Assembly: GCA_963693105.1 (NCBI GenBank)
Contig: OY843752.1
Coordinates: forward strand, 806,001 to 870,000
Direction of reading: 5' to 3'
DNA length: 64,000 nt
Source of the DNA: Oxydemutator sp963693105
GTDB lineage: Bacteria; Pseudomonadota; Gammaproteobacteria; Poriferisulfidales; Oxydemutatoraceae
In this document: one piece after another, positions 24,201 to 32,576 of the stretch
Layout: every line of letters starts with the position of its first letter
Position numbering within the stretch: position 1 is the stretch's first letter
The notes under the pieces: generated by a model
What the model was told of the DNA's origin: nothing
Database searches by the model: none
Seen by the model: the letters and a program-made list of their open reading frames with translations, nothing else
Made by a program: the position numbers and the translations under genes

Positions 24201-25109
24201 CGGACGTTGCGCGATCATCCCGAATGTGCGTCGCAGGAACTGGACAGCGTGTGCGACGGCGCCGATCCCGGACTGGGCGCGGCGTTGACCTTCAATCCGG
24301 CCGAAGGCGCGGCTCCGGCGGCCGGCGCGCGGCCCGGGGTGGCCCCCAGGGTGGCTGTGTTGCGCGAGCAGGGCGTCAATGGCCACATGGAAATGGCGTC
24401 GGCCTTCGCTCGCGCCGGTTTCGATGTCCACGATGTGCATATGAGCGATTTGATCGCGGGGCGCGAGGACCTGCGGTCGTTTCACGGCCTTGCCGCCTGC
24501 GGCGGCTTCTCCTACGGCGATGTGCTCGGCGCCGGCGCCGGCTGGGCGCAGTCCATTCTGCTGCACGAGCGTGTGCGCGACGCGTTTGCGGGTTTTCTTG
24601 CGCGCGAGAATACCTTTGTGCTCGGTGTCTGCAACGGTTGCCAGATGTTGTCGCGGTTGTCCGGGATGATTCCCGGCTCCTCTCACTGGCCGCGTTTCGA
24701 GCGCAACCGTTCCGACCAGTTCGAGGCGCGGCTGGTCCTGGTCGAGATTTTGCCGTCGCCTTCGATTCTGCTGTCGGGCATGGAAGGTTCGACGGTGCCC
24801 GTTGTCGTCTCCCACGGCGAGGGGCGCGCCGTTTTCGGAGAAGACACCCTGCGCCGGGCGCAGCCTTTCATCTGTCTGCGTTACGTGGACAACCACGGTC
24901 GCGTGACCGAACATTACCCGCAGAATCCGAATGGCAGCGTCGGCGGCGTTACCGGATTGTGCAGCGAAGACGGCCGCGTCACGATCATGATGCCCCATCC
25001 CGAGCGGCTGTTTCGCAGTTGCCAGTATTCCTGGCATCCGCGCGACTGGGGGGAGGAAGGTCCGTGGTTGCGACTGTTCCAGAATGCCCGCCGCTGGCTG
25101 GCGGCATAG
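21228..25109 (+). CDS. purL: Phosphoribosylformylglycinamidine synthase
   Basis: This is the single-chain FGAM synthetase of purine synthesis, converting FGAR, glutamine and ATP to FGAM. At 1293 residues it is the large proteobacterial form with PurS-like, AIRS-like and glutaminase parts. Visible are VETHNHPTAISPFPGAATGAGGEIRD, GPIGSAGFNNEFGRPNL, HDVGAGGLANALPEL, PVGKDSLSMQM, and the C-terminal class I amidotransferase with nucleophile Cys1135 in GVCNGCQ and the HPE of MMPHPERLF. It stands alone between ssrA and a methylase gene. Confidence 0.97.
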   Translation: MQILYGPPPLSEFRRRQLLARLQSVCAAVSGLQAATVYFLDMDGDPGERVRRRLGSLLAPDGAPASAAPAATDATVYVIPRTGTVSPWSSKATDIFHVCGLEQVRRVERGACYCVQARRKLSAAEHGACAVLLHDRMTEAVCDSPPPSGRVFAHAAARPLREVALDVDPLDQLQSVNRDWGLALSQDEMAYLLDHYSGQKRAPTDAELMMFAQANSEHCRHKLFNAEWTLDGCRREKTLFEMIRHTHACSPHGVLSAYEDNAAVVAGAVARRLVIDAETRRYRYVEEEQPILIKVETHNHPTAISPFPGAATGAGGEIRDEAATGRGGRPKAGLTGFSVSNLRIPDFIQPWEGPEKRPSRIASPLQIMIEGPIGSAGFNNEFGRPNLCGYFRTFEHGGNGRTWGYHKPMMVAGGLGSLRAAHVAKQAFADGTPLVVFGGPAMRIGLGGGSASSVGGGASSEELDFASVQRDNAEIQRRCQEVIEQCTALGAGNPILAIHDVGAGGLANALPELVHGAGLGGRFELREIPCADHGLSPMEIWCNEAQERYVAAVSAARLPDFLGFCDRERCPVAVIGRATAQRQLIVEDRLFGRDAVHMPMPVLLGNPPRGSRSVAAASYAAGASSLDGMELGEAVERVLKIPAVASKSFLITIGDRSVSGLVVRDQMVGPWQTPVADAAVTAADYSGCAGEAMAMGERTPVAIGNAPASGRLAVTEALLNIMSADVRALGDVRLSANWMAAAGDDAQAAALFDTVHAVAQELCPELGIAIPVGKDSLSMQMAWQADGRSEQVVSPLSLVVSAFAPVADVRDTLTPQLDPGVPGARLWLVDLGGGRNRLGGSCLMQAYGRIGGEPPDLDEPRKLTALFALLRELRDRGMLLAYHDRSDGGLFACLVEMAFAGHCGVRCDPGETGADFMAPLFSEEPGVVIQVTAQAAKLLPSLARRHGLSSDCRDVGCCISELNFEIRGGGLSRSWDLMQLKRWWSQTGFHIRTLRDHPECASQELDSVCDGADPGLGAALTFNPAEGAAPAAGARPGVAPRVAVLREQGVNGHMEMASAFARAGFDVHDVHMSDLIAGREDLRSFHGLAACGGFSYGDVLGAGAGWAQSILLHERVRDAFAGFLARENTFVLGVCNGCQMLSRLSGMIPGSSHWPRFERNRSDQFEARLVLVEILPSPSILLSGMEGSTVPVVVSHGEGRAVFGEDTLRRAQPFICLRYVDNHGRVTEHYPQNPNGSVGGVTGLCSEDGRVTIMMPHPERLFRSCQYSWHPRDWGEEGPWLRLFQNARRWLAA

Positions 25110-25122
25110 TGCAACCCCGGCG

Positions 25123-26340
25123 ATGAGCACGATGGAACCCGTACTGCACGAGCGTCTCGGCCGTTGCGCCGCGGCGGCGCCGGATTATTTCTCATTCGGG
25201 GGCGAAAAGATTCCGAGGTTCACGGCGGAGTTCTGGACCGCAAAGCAGCGGCAAGGCAACCCGATTCACGAAATCTCATACAGAGCGTGCTTCAAGGCGC
25301 AACTGCCCGGTTTCTTCATCCGCCTGCTGTCGGCTGCGGGCGATGTAATCTACGACCCGTTCGCGGGACGCGGCACCACGGCCATCGAGGCGGCCCTGAA
25401 CGGGCGAATCCCGGTGTCCAATGACGTCAATCCGCTGAGCGAGGTCCTGGCAAGACCGAGAATCGAGCCGCCGTCGCTCGATGAGGTGCAAGACAGGCTC
25501 CGGGAGTATCCGGCCTCGCCGCGGCGCGCGGAGGACGCCGGCCTGTCCATGTTCTACCATCCCGATACCGAGGCGGAAATCCTGTCCCTCAGGGAGGAGT
25601 TGCAATCGAGACGGGCGCGCGCGACCGAAGACGCCGTTGACCGGTGGATCAGAATGGTGGCCACGAATCGGCTGACCGGACATTCCCCCGGTTTTTTCTC
25701 CGTCTATACGCTGCCGCCGAACCAGGCCGTCTCGCGCGACGGGCAGATCAGGATCAACCGCAAGCGCAAGCAGGTGCCGCCTTACAGAAACACCCGCGAG
25801 CTCATCGTCAAAAAATCACGGCAATTGCTGTCCGGCATGGATTCGGCGAGTCGGGACGCGATGCGCCGCCATGCCCGCCGCGCAGTCTTCATCGCGGGCG
25901 ATGCCGGCGAAACGCCGGACATCCCGGACGCCGCGGTTTCCCTGACGGTGACTTCGCCGCCTTTTCTCGACACCGTTCAGTACTCGAAGGACAACTGGCT
26001 GCGGTGCTGGTTCAACGGGATTGACATTGCCGCCGTCGAGCGGAGCGCGACGTTGACCGGAAACGTTAGCGCCTGGGGAAAAGCCATGGCAAAAGTTTTC
26101 CTGGAATTGCACAGGGTAACCCGGCCCGGCGGCTGGGTCGCCTTTGAGGTAGGCGAAGTCAGAAACGGCCGCATTCGCCTTGAAGAATATGTCCTGTCGC
26201 CGGGGACGGCGGCCGGTTTTTCGTGCAAGGCGGTCGTAATCAACCGCCAGAAATTCACCAAGACGTCGAACATCTGGGGGGTCGGCAACAACCGGCGCGG
26301 GACCAATACCAACCGGATCGTGTTGTTCAGAAAAGAGTAG
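25123..26340 (+). CDS. Orphan site-specific DNA methylase (TSPPF type)
   Basis: This is an AdoMet-dependent DNA methylase of about 405 residues. Motif I DPFAGRGTT is at 78-86 and the catalytic motif IV TSPPF at 277-281, with LHRVTRPGGWVAFEVGEV after it. The order I then IV, with about 190 residues between, and the SPP-type motif suggest amino-methylation (m4C or m6A); which base is not decidable. No endonuclease gene is adjacent: purL is upstream and msrP downstream. Starts at 25123 or 25132 are both possible. GC content is like its neighbours, so it is not obviously recent. Confidence 0.7.
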   Translation: MSTMEPVLHERLGRCAAAAPDYFSFGGEKIPRFTAEFWTAKQRQGNPIHEISYRACFKAQLPGFFIRLLSAAGDVIYDPFAGRGTTAIEAALNGRIPVSNDVNPLSEVLARPRIEPPSLDEVQDRLREYPASPRRAEDAGLSMFYHPDTEAEILSLREELQSRRARATEDAVDRWIRMVATNRLTGHSPGFFSVYTLPPNQAVSRDGQIRINRKRKQVPPYRNTRELIVKKSRQLLSGMDSASRDAMRRHARRAVFIAGDAGETPDIPDAAVSLTVTSPPFLDTVQYSKDNWLRCWFNGIDIAAVERSATLTGNVSAWGKAMAKVFLELHRVTRPGGWVAFEVGEVRNGRIRLEEYVLSPGTAAGFSCKAVVINRQKFTKTSNIWGVGNNRRGTNTNRIVLFRKE

Positions 26341-26433
26341 GCGCGGTGCGGGTTTGCGGGCGCGCGTTTTGCGCCACTTGCAACTTTGCCGCGGTTGCCA
26401 CAATATATTCGGTGAAGCGAACAGAGGTTCAAT

Positions 26434-27378
26434 ATGCTGATACAAATCACAAAGCGTTCACAACCAGAACCGTCGGAAATTACACCGCACGCGGTTTATA
26501 TGAGGCGCCGCGAGTTCATCAAGGCAGGCGGCGGCGTGCTGGCCGCGGGCCTGTTGCCGGGTGTTGCGGGCGCCGCCCTGGGGCCGGAGTTCGGCGATCT
26601 TCCGGACAGCCGCTACAACACGGACGAGGAATTGACGTCGTATCACAATGTCACGACCTACAACAATTTTTACGAACTCGGCACCGGCAAGGCGGACCCC
26701 CACAAGAATGCCGATAAACTGGTCACCGAACCGTGGAATATCAAGGTGTCGGGCGAGTGCAACAAGCCCGGTGTCTATGCGCTCGAGGACTTTGTCAAGC
26801 CGCACAAACTGGAGGACAGGATTTACCGCCTGCGCTGCGTCGAGGCCTGGTCCATGGTCATTCCCTGGGTCGGTTTCGAGGTGGCCGAAGTGGTGAAGCG
26901 CTGCGAGCCGAACTCCAATGCCAGATATGTTGCCTTCACGACCATTCTCGACCCCGAGAATCTGTCGGAGCAAAGGCGCCGGACTCTGAACTGGCCCTAT
27001 AAAGAGGGACTGAGGCTGGATGAGGCCATGAACCCGCTGGCGATTTTTGCGGTGGGGCTTTACGGCAAGGTCCTGCCGAACCAGAACGGCGCGCCGCTGA
27101 GACTGGTGGTGCCGTGGAAATACGGATTCAAGAGCATCAAATCCATCGTCGCGATGGAATTCACGCGCGATGAGCCGCCGACGGCGTGGGGCAGGGCGGC
27201 GCCGAGAGAGTACGGTTTTTATTCCAACGTCAATCCCCAGGTCAGCCATCCGCGCTGGTCGCAGAGGCGCGAGCGTCGCATCGGCGAGTTTCGCAAGCGC
27301 AAGACCCGGATGTTCAACGGCTACGAGGACGAAGTCGGACACCTCTACGCGGGCATGGATCTGAAAAAACACTTCTGA
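26434..27378 (+). CDS. msrP: Methionine-sulfoxide reductase catalytic subunit MsrP (YedY)
   Basis: MsrP is a periplasmic molybdopterin enzyme that repairs oxidised methionines in envelope proteins. The 314-residue precursor has a twin-arginine signal (MRRREFIKAGGGVLAAGLLPG, about residues 23-43). The mature domain has YNNFYELGTGKADP, the Mo-ligand Cys135 in YRLRCVEAWSMVIPW, and PLRLVVPWKYGFKSIKSI. The msrQ start follows its stop by one base. It draws electrons from quinones through MsrQ. Confidence 0.95.
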   Translation: MLIQITKRSQPEPSEITPHAVYMRRREFIKAGGGVLAAGLLPGVAGAALGPEFGDLPDSRYNTDEELTSYHNVTTYNNFYELGTGKADPHKNADKLVTEPWNIKVSGECNKPGVYALEDFVKPHKLEDRIYRLRCVEAWSMVIPWVGFEVAEVVKRCEPNSNARYVAFTTILDPENLSEQRRRTLNWPYKEGLRLDEAMNPLAIFAVGLYGKVLPNQNGAPLRLVVPWKYGFKSIKSIVAMEFTRDEPPTAWGRAAPREYGFYSNVNPQVSHPRWSQRRERRIGEFRKRKTRMFNGYEDEVGHLYAGMDLKKHF

Positions 27379-27379
27379 T

Positions 27380-28012
27380 TTGAGCAACGGTATCGCCACC
27401 GGCGTTTCTCCGGAGAGCGGGCGCGTCATTCTCATCGCCAGGGTTTTCGTTCATGCGGCCTGCCTGCTGCCGCTGGCCTGGCTTGTGTGGACGGGCCTTT
27501 ACCGCGACCTCGGCGCCAACCCCATCGAGTACATCACGCGCTTTCTCGGCGACTGGACGTTGCGCCTGTTGCTGATTACGCTGACGTTCACGCCCGCCGC
27601 CCGGTTGCTGCGCGTCAGGATTGTGCGTTACCGGCGCGCGGTCGGTCTGTATTGCTTCTTTTATGCCGTGTGCCATTTCGTGACGTATATCTGGCTCGAC
27701 CAGTTCTTCGATTGGCCGTCCATTGTCGAGGACATCGCCAAGCGGCCTTTTATTCTCGCCGGTTTCACCGCGTTCGTGCTGCTCATTCCCCTGGCCGCGA
27801 CCTCCAACGGCGCCGCCGTGAGGTGGCTGCAACACCGCTGGAACAAACTGCACCGCCTGGTTTACGTCATCGCCATCGTCGGCCTGCTGCATTACTGGTG
27901 GCTGGTGCGCGCCGATTTTCTGAAAGCGTGGATTTATCTCGTGATTCTGGCGATACTGCTGGGCTACCGCCTCGTGCGTTTCGCCGCGGCCAGGGGCGGT
28001 GTGAGTCGTTGA
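27380..28012 (+). CDS. msrQ: Haem-binding membrane subunit MsrQ (YedZ)
   Basis: MsrQ is the inner-membrane b-type haem protein that passes quinol electrons to MsrP. The 210-residue product has about six hydrophobic helices and conserved His residues in YAVCHFVTYIW, WNKLHRLVYVIAIVGLLHYWW. The start is probably TTG at 27380, immediately after the msrP TGA. It is paired with msrP as usual. Confidence 0.93.
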   Translation: MSNGIATGVSPESGRVILIARVFVHAACLLPLAWLVWTGLYRDLGANPIEYITRFLGDWTLRLLLITLTFTPAARLLRVRIVRYRRAVGLYCFFYAVCHFVTYIWLDQFFDWPSIVEDIAKRPFILAGFTAFVLLIPLAATSNGAAVRWLQHRWNKLHRLVYVIAIVGLLHYWWLVRADFLKAWIYLVILAILLGYRLVRFAAARGGVSR

Positions 28013-28056
28013 CAGGCTCCGGCAGGCCGGGTACGATGGGGTGATTGCCGCGAGTA

Positions 28057-28386
28057 ATGATTCTGATGTTTGGATTGTTCAAGAAAAAACCCAAAGATTT
28101 CAAGGCGACGATTGCCAACACCGGCGAGACTTTTGAAGTGTCCGGCGGTATCAACCTGTTGCAGGCGGCGCTCAACGCCGGTATCCAGTGGCCGCATGAC
28201 TGCCGGGTCGGCAGTTGCGGCACCTGCCGTTGCCTGTTGAAAGAAGGCAAAGTCAAGCCATTGAACGACTTCTCCTATGTCCTCGACAAGGAGATGCTCG
28301 ACCGCGGCATGATCCTGGCCTGCCAGGCGAGACTGCAAAGCGACGTAACCGTCGAAGTGGATTTCGAACAGGGCGCGTTGCGCTGA
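28057..28386 (+). CDS. 2Fe-2S plant-type ferredoxin
   Basis: This is a small [2Fe-2S] ferredoxin of about 109 residues. The cluster motif is CRVGSCGTC with a fourth Cys in ILACQARL, within the ubiquitin-like fold (TFEVSGGINLLQAALNAGIQWPHDC). The basic N-terminus (FGLFKKKPKDFKA) is an extension to the usual domain. Starts at 28045 (TTG), 28057 (ATG) and 28066 (ATG) are possible. It is convergent with the Dyp peroxidase; the redox partner is unknown. Confidence 0.85.
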   Translation: MILMFGLFKKKPKDFKATIANTGETFEVSGGINLLQAALNAGIQWPHDCRVGSCGTCRCLLKEGKVKPLNDFSYVLDKEMLDRGMILACQARLQSDVTVEVDFEQGALR

Positions 28387-28389
28387 CGG

Positions 28390-29307
28390 TCAGCGCGCGA
28401 GCCGTTCCAGCACCTGCAACGACGGCGTGAAAAACATCGCGCCGGACACCGGCGCAGTGTAGTCCGTCAGGCGGTCGTGCAGGCCGTCGCCGGTCTGTCC
28501 GTACATGCGCGCCAGCATCTTGTCGATGATGTCGAGGTCTTTCGTGTAGGCGGCGAAGAACAGCCCGCTTTCGCCAGCCAGCGAGTGATACGCCATGCTG
28601 TGGCGCACGATTTCAAGTTCCTCGCCGTTTTCCTCTATGACCACGCGGCGGATGTGCGCCGTCGCCGGTTTCTCTTCGTCGGGCAGTTCGACGCTGTCGG
28701 GTTTGGTGCGGCCGATGATTTTTTCCTGCTCTTTCACGTCCAGCCGCGACCATGGTTCGAGGTGGTGCCGGTAGCGCTGCGTGAACACAAAACTTCCGCC
28801 CGCGAATTCGCCGTCGTCAATCAGTGCGGTTGCGGCGCGCGCCCGGTCTCCTTCCGGATTTTCGGTTCCATCTATGAAGCCGGTCAGGTCGCGTGAGTCG
28901 AGGTACTCGCTGCACGGTGTCTCCTCGGTGATTTCAAGCAGGCCGGCGAGTGGGCGAATGATTCTTCGCAGGGCCTCGTAGTTGAGGTCAACGCGGCCGG
29001 AGTTGACATGGAAGAAGACATCGCCGCCGGTTGCCGGGGCGGACAGCGTTTTGCCCTCGATGGGCCTGAAGGTCCGCAAGCCGCCGGGCTGCGCGCCGGG
29101 CGCCAGGCGTTGCCACGCGGATTGTCCGAAACTGGCCGCGCCGTTGACGCGCGCGCCGGGTTCCGAGACTTCTTCCAGTATCCGGGGCAACGATGCACAC
29201 GCCGTGGCGAGTGCCGCGACATCCGCCGCCTGTTCGCTTGTTCTGGCGGTTACAAACAGGCTGTGCCGGGCGGGTTGCGGCAGGATGACGGATTGGGGTT
29301 GTTGCAT
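28390..29307 (-). CDS. Dyp-type haem peroxidase
   Basis: This is a cytoplasmic dye-decolourising-type peroxidase of 305 residues, YfeX-like, without signal peptide. The hallmark GFIDGTENP (GxxDG) motif is present, with the distal Arg region and the proximal His in IVRHSMAYHS; it ends with LTDYTAPVSGAMFFTPS. The ATG at 29307 (MQQPQSVILPQ) is chosen; the open frame above it to 29715 overlaps the divergent outer-membrane protein gene. It would consume H2O2. No encapsulin gene is adjacent. Confidence 0.88.
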   Translation of the reverse strand: MQQPQSVILPQPARHSLFVTARTSEQAADVAALATACASLPRILEEVSEPGARVNGAASFGQSAWQRLAPGAQPGGLRTFRPIEGKTLSAPATGGDVFFHVNSGRVDLNYEALRRIIRPLAGLLEITEETPCSEYLDSRDLTGFIDGTENPEGDRARAATALIDDGEFAGGSFVFTQRYRHHLEPWSRLDVKEQEKIIGRTKPDSVELPDEEKPATAHIRRVVIEENGEELEIVRHSMAYHSLAGESGLFFAAYTKDLDIIDKMLARMYGQTGDGLHDRLTDYTAPVSGAMFFTPSLQVLERLAR

Positions 29308-29374
29308 GGTTCCGGAGTCCACGAGAATTCTAAGCAATTCGTCCCCGGGATTCCATACGCGAATGTATTTTGGG

Positions 29375-29380
29375 TATAAT
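29375..29380 (+). promoter_or_regulatory. Candidate -10 box of the tandem outer-membrane protein gene
   Basis: A perfect TATAAT lies 31 bases before the ATG at 29411 in an AT-rich gap between divergent genes. No clear -35 is seen. Confidence 0.35.
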
Positions 29381-29410
29381 TTCCCTGTGTTCATGAATGG
29401 GAGGAAACGG

Positions 29411-31228
29411 ATGAATTCAATGATTTGCGCGCCGAGGCGCCGGTTGAGCGGTTTTATTTCAGTTGCGCTGCTGGGCGCGGTCATGCTGGCGGCAGTCGCG
29501 CCGGCCAGCGTACAGGGTGCTGGCCGAAGCGGAATGTACGCCGGACTGGATCTCGGGCTGGTGTCTGCGGATGAACTGGCGACCAGGGGAATGGATACGG
29601 ACGTGCTGACATTGTGCGATGAGCTGATTCCTCTTCCGACGGGTGTCAGCAGGCCAACGGACTGCGGCACCGGTGATGCATGGAGCAACAGCTTTGATTC
29701 CGAAGCGGGCGTCATGGGCGGTGTTCAACTGGGATGGTTCTATCAGAATTTCCGTTTTGAACTCGAATACGCTTACTCGGCTTCCGACGGCGACCGCGGC
29801 CCGATTAACGATTTGCTCACGGGCAAGGAGAACGAATTCATATACCAGAACGAAAAGTTTGAGAACATCACCAGCCACGACCTGTTTATGAATGCTTATG
29901 TGGATTTGCTGGCCGGTTCGGATTTTACGCCGTATATCGGCTTCGGTGTCGGCTGGCGCAGAATGGAACTGGACTACACCGGGGTTTTTATCAGGAACAC
30001 TTCTGCCGTTTTTGAAGGCAATCCGCAGCTGCAGGACAGGCGCAACGCCGCCGGCACGCTTTCGCGCACCGAGAAGAAACTGGACGACGACCTGTTCGGC
30101 TACCAGTTGATCGTGGGCGGAGATTACGCGGTGGATGACCACCTCACGGTGGGCGCCAAATTCCGCTACATGCGGTTTGACGAGTTTGACGGAGGTTACC
30201 AGCCGTCTGATTTTCTGAGAAGTCACGACTCCATCGTCAGGGTGAACGGCGTTGACCGCCCGGTGGTCAATAGAGTGGAGACTGAAAAAATAGACAACTG
30301 GGTCGTCAGCCTGAATCTCAAATACGCGTTCTCGGGGACCGGCGCCCCGGCGCGAAGCGGCGCTTCCATGGGCTCCGACCGCAGTGGCATGTATGTCGGG
30401 CTTGACCTCGGCATGGTGTTTCCGGATGACATGGACGCCGATGTGGGCGACAACGATGTGGCCACATTGTGTGACAGCAATATTTTCAAGGCGGATAACT
30501 CGGACCCGATGGATACCCGCGCCGTGGGGTTGTTGACAAGCGGGTGCGGAGCCGGAGACAGTTGGACCAACAGTTTCGATCCCGACACGGGCATCCTCAG
30601 CGGCCTCAACGTGGGTTGGCTTCATGGAAACTTCCGGACCGAACTCGAGTATTTCCGCTGGGCCGCCGATGGCGACAGTGGGCCGATTGCGGATTTGAAC
30701 GATGCCACGGGCAAGGATGCGGAATTCCAGTTCCAGAACGAGTCGGTTGACAACATCGTCAGCCACAACCTGTTCGCGAACGTCTATTACGATTTTGTCG
30801 GTCATTCCAGATTCACGCCGTACATCGGCGCGGGTCTCGGCTGGCAGAAAATGAGCTTCGACTACGATGCGACCATTCTCAGGAACACGGATGCCGTTTT
30901 TGCGGGAGACGCGCAATTGGTGGCAAGGCGGGCCGCCGCCGGCACGGTCACGCGTCTGGAGGAGGAACTGGATGACAACCTGTTCGGCTACCAGTTGATC
31001 GCGGGCGTGGACTATGCGCTGACCGACCATCTGGCCGTGGGCGGGAAACTTCGATACACGCGCTTCGATGATTTTGACGGAGGCCGCAACGAGTATGACC
31101 AGCTGAGAAGCCACGAATCAATGACCGGCCGCGCCACGGATCCCGACAGCCGCGTCGTAACGCACAAGCTGGAAATAGACGAACTGGAAACCTGGGGCCT
31201 CAGCCTGAACCTGAAATACCTGTTCTGA
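29411..31228 (+). CDS. Outer-membrane protein made of two tandem homologous barrel domains
   Basis: The 605-residue precursor has a signal peptide (LSGFISVALLGAVMLAAVAPASVQG, cut near residue 36). The rest is two diverged copies of one ~280-residue module: residues ~39-313 and ~323-605. Each begins RSGMYxGLDLG, contains TPYIGxGxGW, DDxLFGYQLIxGxDYAxxDHLxVGxKxRYxRFDxFDGG, and ends in a beta-signal strand (VSLNLKYAF and LSLNLKYLF); the protein ends with the C-terminal Phe expected for outer-membrane barrels. Each module resembles small opacity-type barrels but has a long loop with a Cys pair near its N-terminus (TLCD...DCGTG, TLCD...SGCGAG). GGGAGGA before 29411 decides that start over 29393. 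The ligand or function is unknown. Confidence 0.75.
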   Translation: MNSMICAPRRRLSGFISVALLGAVMLAAVAPASVQGAGRSGMYAGLDLGLVSADELATRGMDTDVLTLCDELIPLPTGVSRPTDCGTGDAWSNSFDSEAGVMGGVQLGWFYQNFRFELEYAYSASDGDRGPINDLLTGKENEFIYQNEKFENITSHDLFMNAYVDLLAGSDFTPYIGFGVGWRRMELDYTGVFIRNTSAVFEGNPQLQDRRNAAGTLSRTEKKLDDDLFGYQLIVGGDYAVDDHLTVGAKFRYMRFDEFDGGYQPSDFLRSHDSIVRVNGVDRPVVNRVETEKIDNWVVSLNLKYAFSGTGAPARSGASMGSDRSGMYVGLDLGMVFPDDMDADVGDNDVATLCDSNIFKADNSDPMDTRAVGLLTSGCGAGDSWTNSFDPDTGILSGLNVGWLHGNFRTELEYFRWAADGDSGPIADLNDATGKDAEFQFQNESVDNIVSHNLFANVYYDFVGHSRFTPYIGAGLGWQKMSFDYDATILRNTDAVFAGDAQLVARRAAAGTVTRLEEELDDNLFGYQLIAGVDYALTDHLAVGGKLRYTRFDDFDGGRNEYDQLRSHESMTGRATDPDSRVVTHKLEIDELETWGLSLNLKYLF

Positions 31229-31453
31229 GGCGCGGTTTTTCTAGTAGGTATAGTTTTTGTGAGAGCCCTTGTTATAAAGAACTAGATTGAGTCCTGAAAC
31301 ATAACTAAATGGCGCACTAATCCAGCTGATGGGATATATTCTGGGGTTTGGCGGGGTTGTTGCTATGGCTAGCCGTAGCGACAAATGGTTTGTTTGATTC
31401 TGAAGGGAATTACACAAGGAAACACAACGTCTGATTTCCATTTAAGACGATGC
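31229..31453. other. AT-rich intergenic stretch, nothing recognised
   Basis: A convergent gap between the outer-membrane protein and lipoprotein genes. A 66-codon open frame on the minus strand here lacks any recognisable domain or ribosome site. The GC content falls sharply relative to the left side, marking entry into the AT-rich block that precedes the 16S gene. Confidence 0.5.
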
Positions 31454-32188
31454 CTATTCCGCCATTTTCAATATCATCCGTTCTAGGGCTCCTGTCGAGA
31501 AGCACACAAAAGGATGGGTGTCTTTTGATGAATATAACTCATTGCTGTTGAATGCATGGATAGATTTTGTATCAGGGATAGGCCATCTCGCCAGCTGACG
31601 GCCGCTAAATGCCTCCTGAGCAATATCACCCGTTATCTGTATTGTTAAGATGTATCTTATATTAGTAACAATTTCAGTACCTTGCCTTTCTGTATTTGGT
31701 GCCATATAAATGTTGATTCTTCCTTCCAAATCTGTTTTTCGATTGACATAGGCATTGTACGCATGTACGTGATAAGCATCACCAACCGATACAGCAAACC
31801 TAGAATCTACTGAATCATAGGCAATCTTATAGGAGGAATCGGCTGCAACTGCGTAAGTATAATCTTTTTGTTCGTCGCCTCTCTTATATGTTCTAGTTGT
31901 AGTTCCGCAATCAACATAATCCTCAGGAGAGTTGGTGGAAAAAGAAACGTTAATTAAACGTGATTCTTTAGAGATGTTATTTACAATGAAGAAACTTTCT
32001 GTCAATTGCTTCACTAATTTATCCCATATGGAGTTAAAATGCCCATCGACTATTGCACGATTCACAACTTCATCAGATTCCCCTGCCCCTTGTTGATAAT
32101 TTTCAGTATTAAACCCCTTTGCAGTACAGCCACTGAGTACGCTTGCCACAAGCAACGACAAGATAAAACTCTTGCTTAAATTTTTCAT
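31454..32188 (-). CDS. Hypothetical lipoprotein
   Basis: This is a 244-residue lipoprotein precursor: MKNLSKSFILSLLVASVLSGC has a Lys-rich n-region, a hydrophobic h-region and the lipobox LSGC with Cys21. The mature part contains IWDKLVKQLTESFFIVNNISKESRLINVSFST, which looks like a helix-grip element seen in BamC-type lipoproteins, then a beta-rich section and a C-terminal TGALERMILKMAE helix. I do not recognise the family. The gene is markedly AT-rich compared with the chromosome, suggesting acquisition. AGAAAG precedes the ATG. Confidence 0.65.
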   Translation of the reverse strand: MKNLSKSFILSLLVASVLSGCTAKGFNTENYQQGAGESDEVVNRAIVDGHFNSIWDKLVKQLTESFFIVNNISKESRLINVSFSTNSPEDYVDCGTTTRTYKRGDEQKDYTYAVAADSSYKIAYDSVDSRFAVSVGDAYHVHAYNAYVNRKTDLEGRINIYMAPNTERQGTEIVTNIRYILTIQITGDIAQEAFSGRQLARWPIPDTKSIHAFNSNELYSSKDTHPFVCFSTGALERMILKMAE

Positions 32189-32512
32189 TATCTTTCTTCA
32201 GGCCCCCATATTATTTGGTGAAACTTAAAACTAGCCGCAACAGGCCATCTTGAATTGCTGGAATTTTATCATAATTCAATTCACGGACATGAACAGTGCG
32301 GTATAAGTTTTGTTGCTTGGTATGTCGTATATTGTTTTCTGAATTAGCCACATTGGTTGCCTAAATAACAGATGGCGCTTAAGGGATTGCATGTAGTCGC
32401 AAGCTGGTTTCACTTGCCTGCAGGCTGTGAAATGCCATATTTTCAATGGGTTGCCGTTGCGGAGTCCCCCCAAATAAGGGCCTTGACTACTTTGGGCTTA
32501 CACGGCCCTGCA
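32189..32512. other. AT-rich gap upstream of the rRNA promoter
   Basis: A divergent gap between the lipoprotein and the 16S unit. I see no gene. Its right end contains several GGCCC/GGGCC repeats that lead into the rRNA promoter palindrome. Confidence 0.5.
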
Positions 32513-32547
32513 GGCCCTTGCAAAGGGCCGGGAAAAGTTGTTATAAT
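32513..32547 (+). promoter_or_regulatory. rRNA promoter with palindrome over the -35 box
   Basis: TTGCAA (32518-32523) and a perfect TATAAT (32542-32547) are separated by 18 bases, followed by a GC-rich discriminator (ACGCATCTCGCG) typical of stringently controlled rRNA promoters. The -35 is embedded in a perfect 7-bp inverted repeat with a 3-base centre (32513-32529, GGCCCTT GCA AAGGGCC), a possible operator. Confidence 0.65.
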
Positions 32548-32576
32548 ACGCATCTCGCGCCGGAAGAGTCCGGCGC

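Noticed and set aside
31241..31441. 66-codon minus-strand frame downstream of the outer-membrane protein gene
   Set aside because: No ribosome site, domain or conserved-looking composition could be seen.
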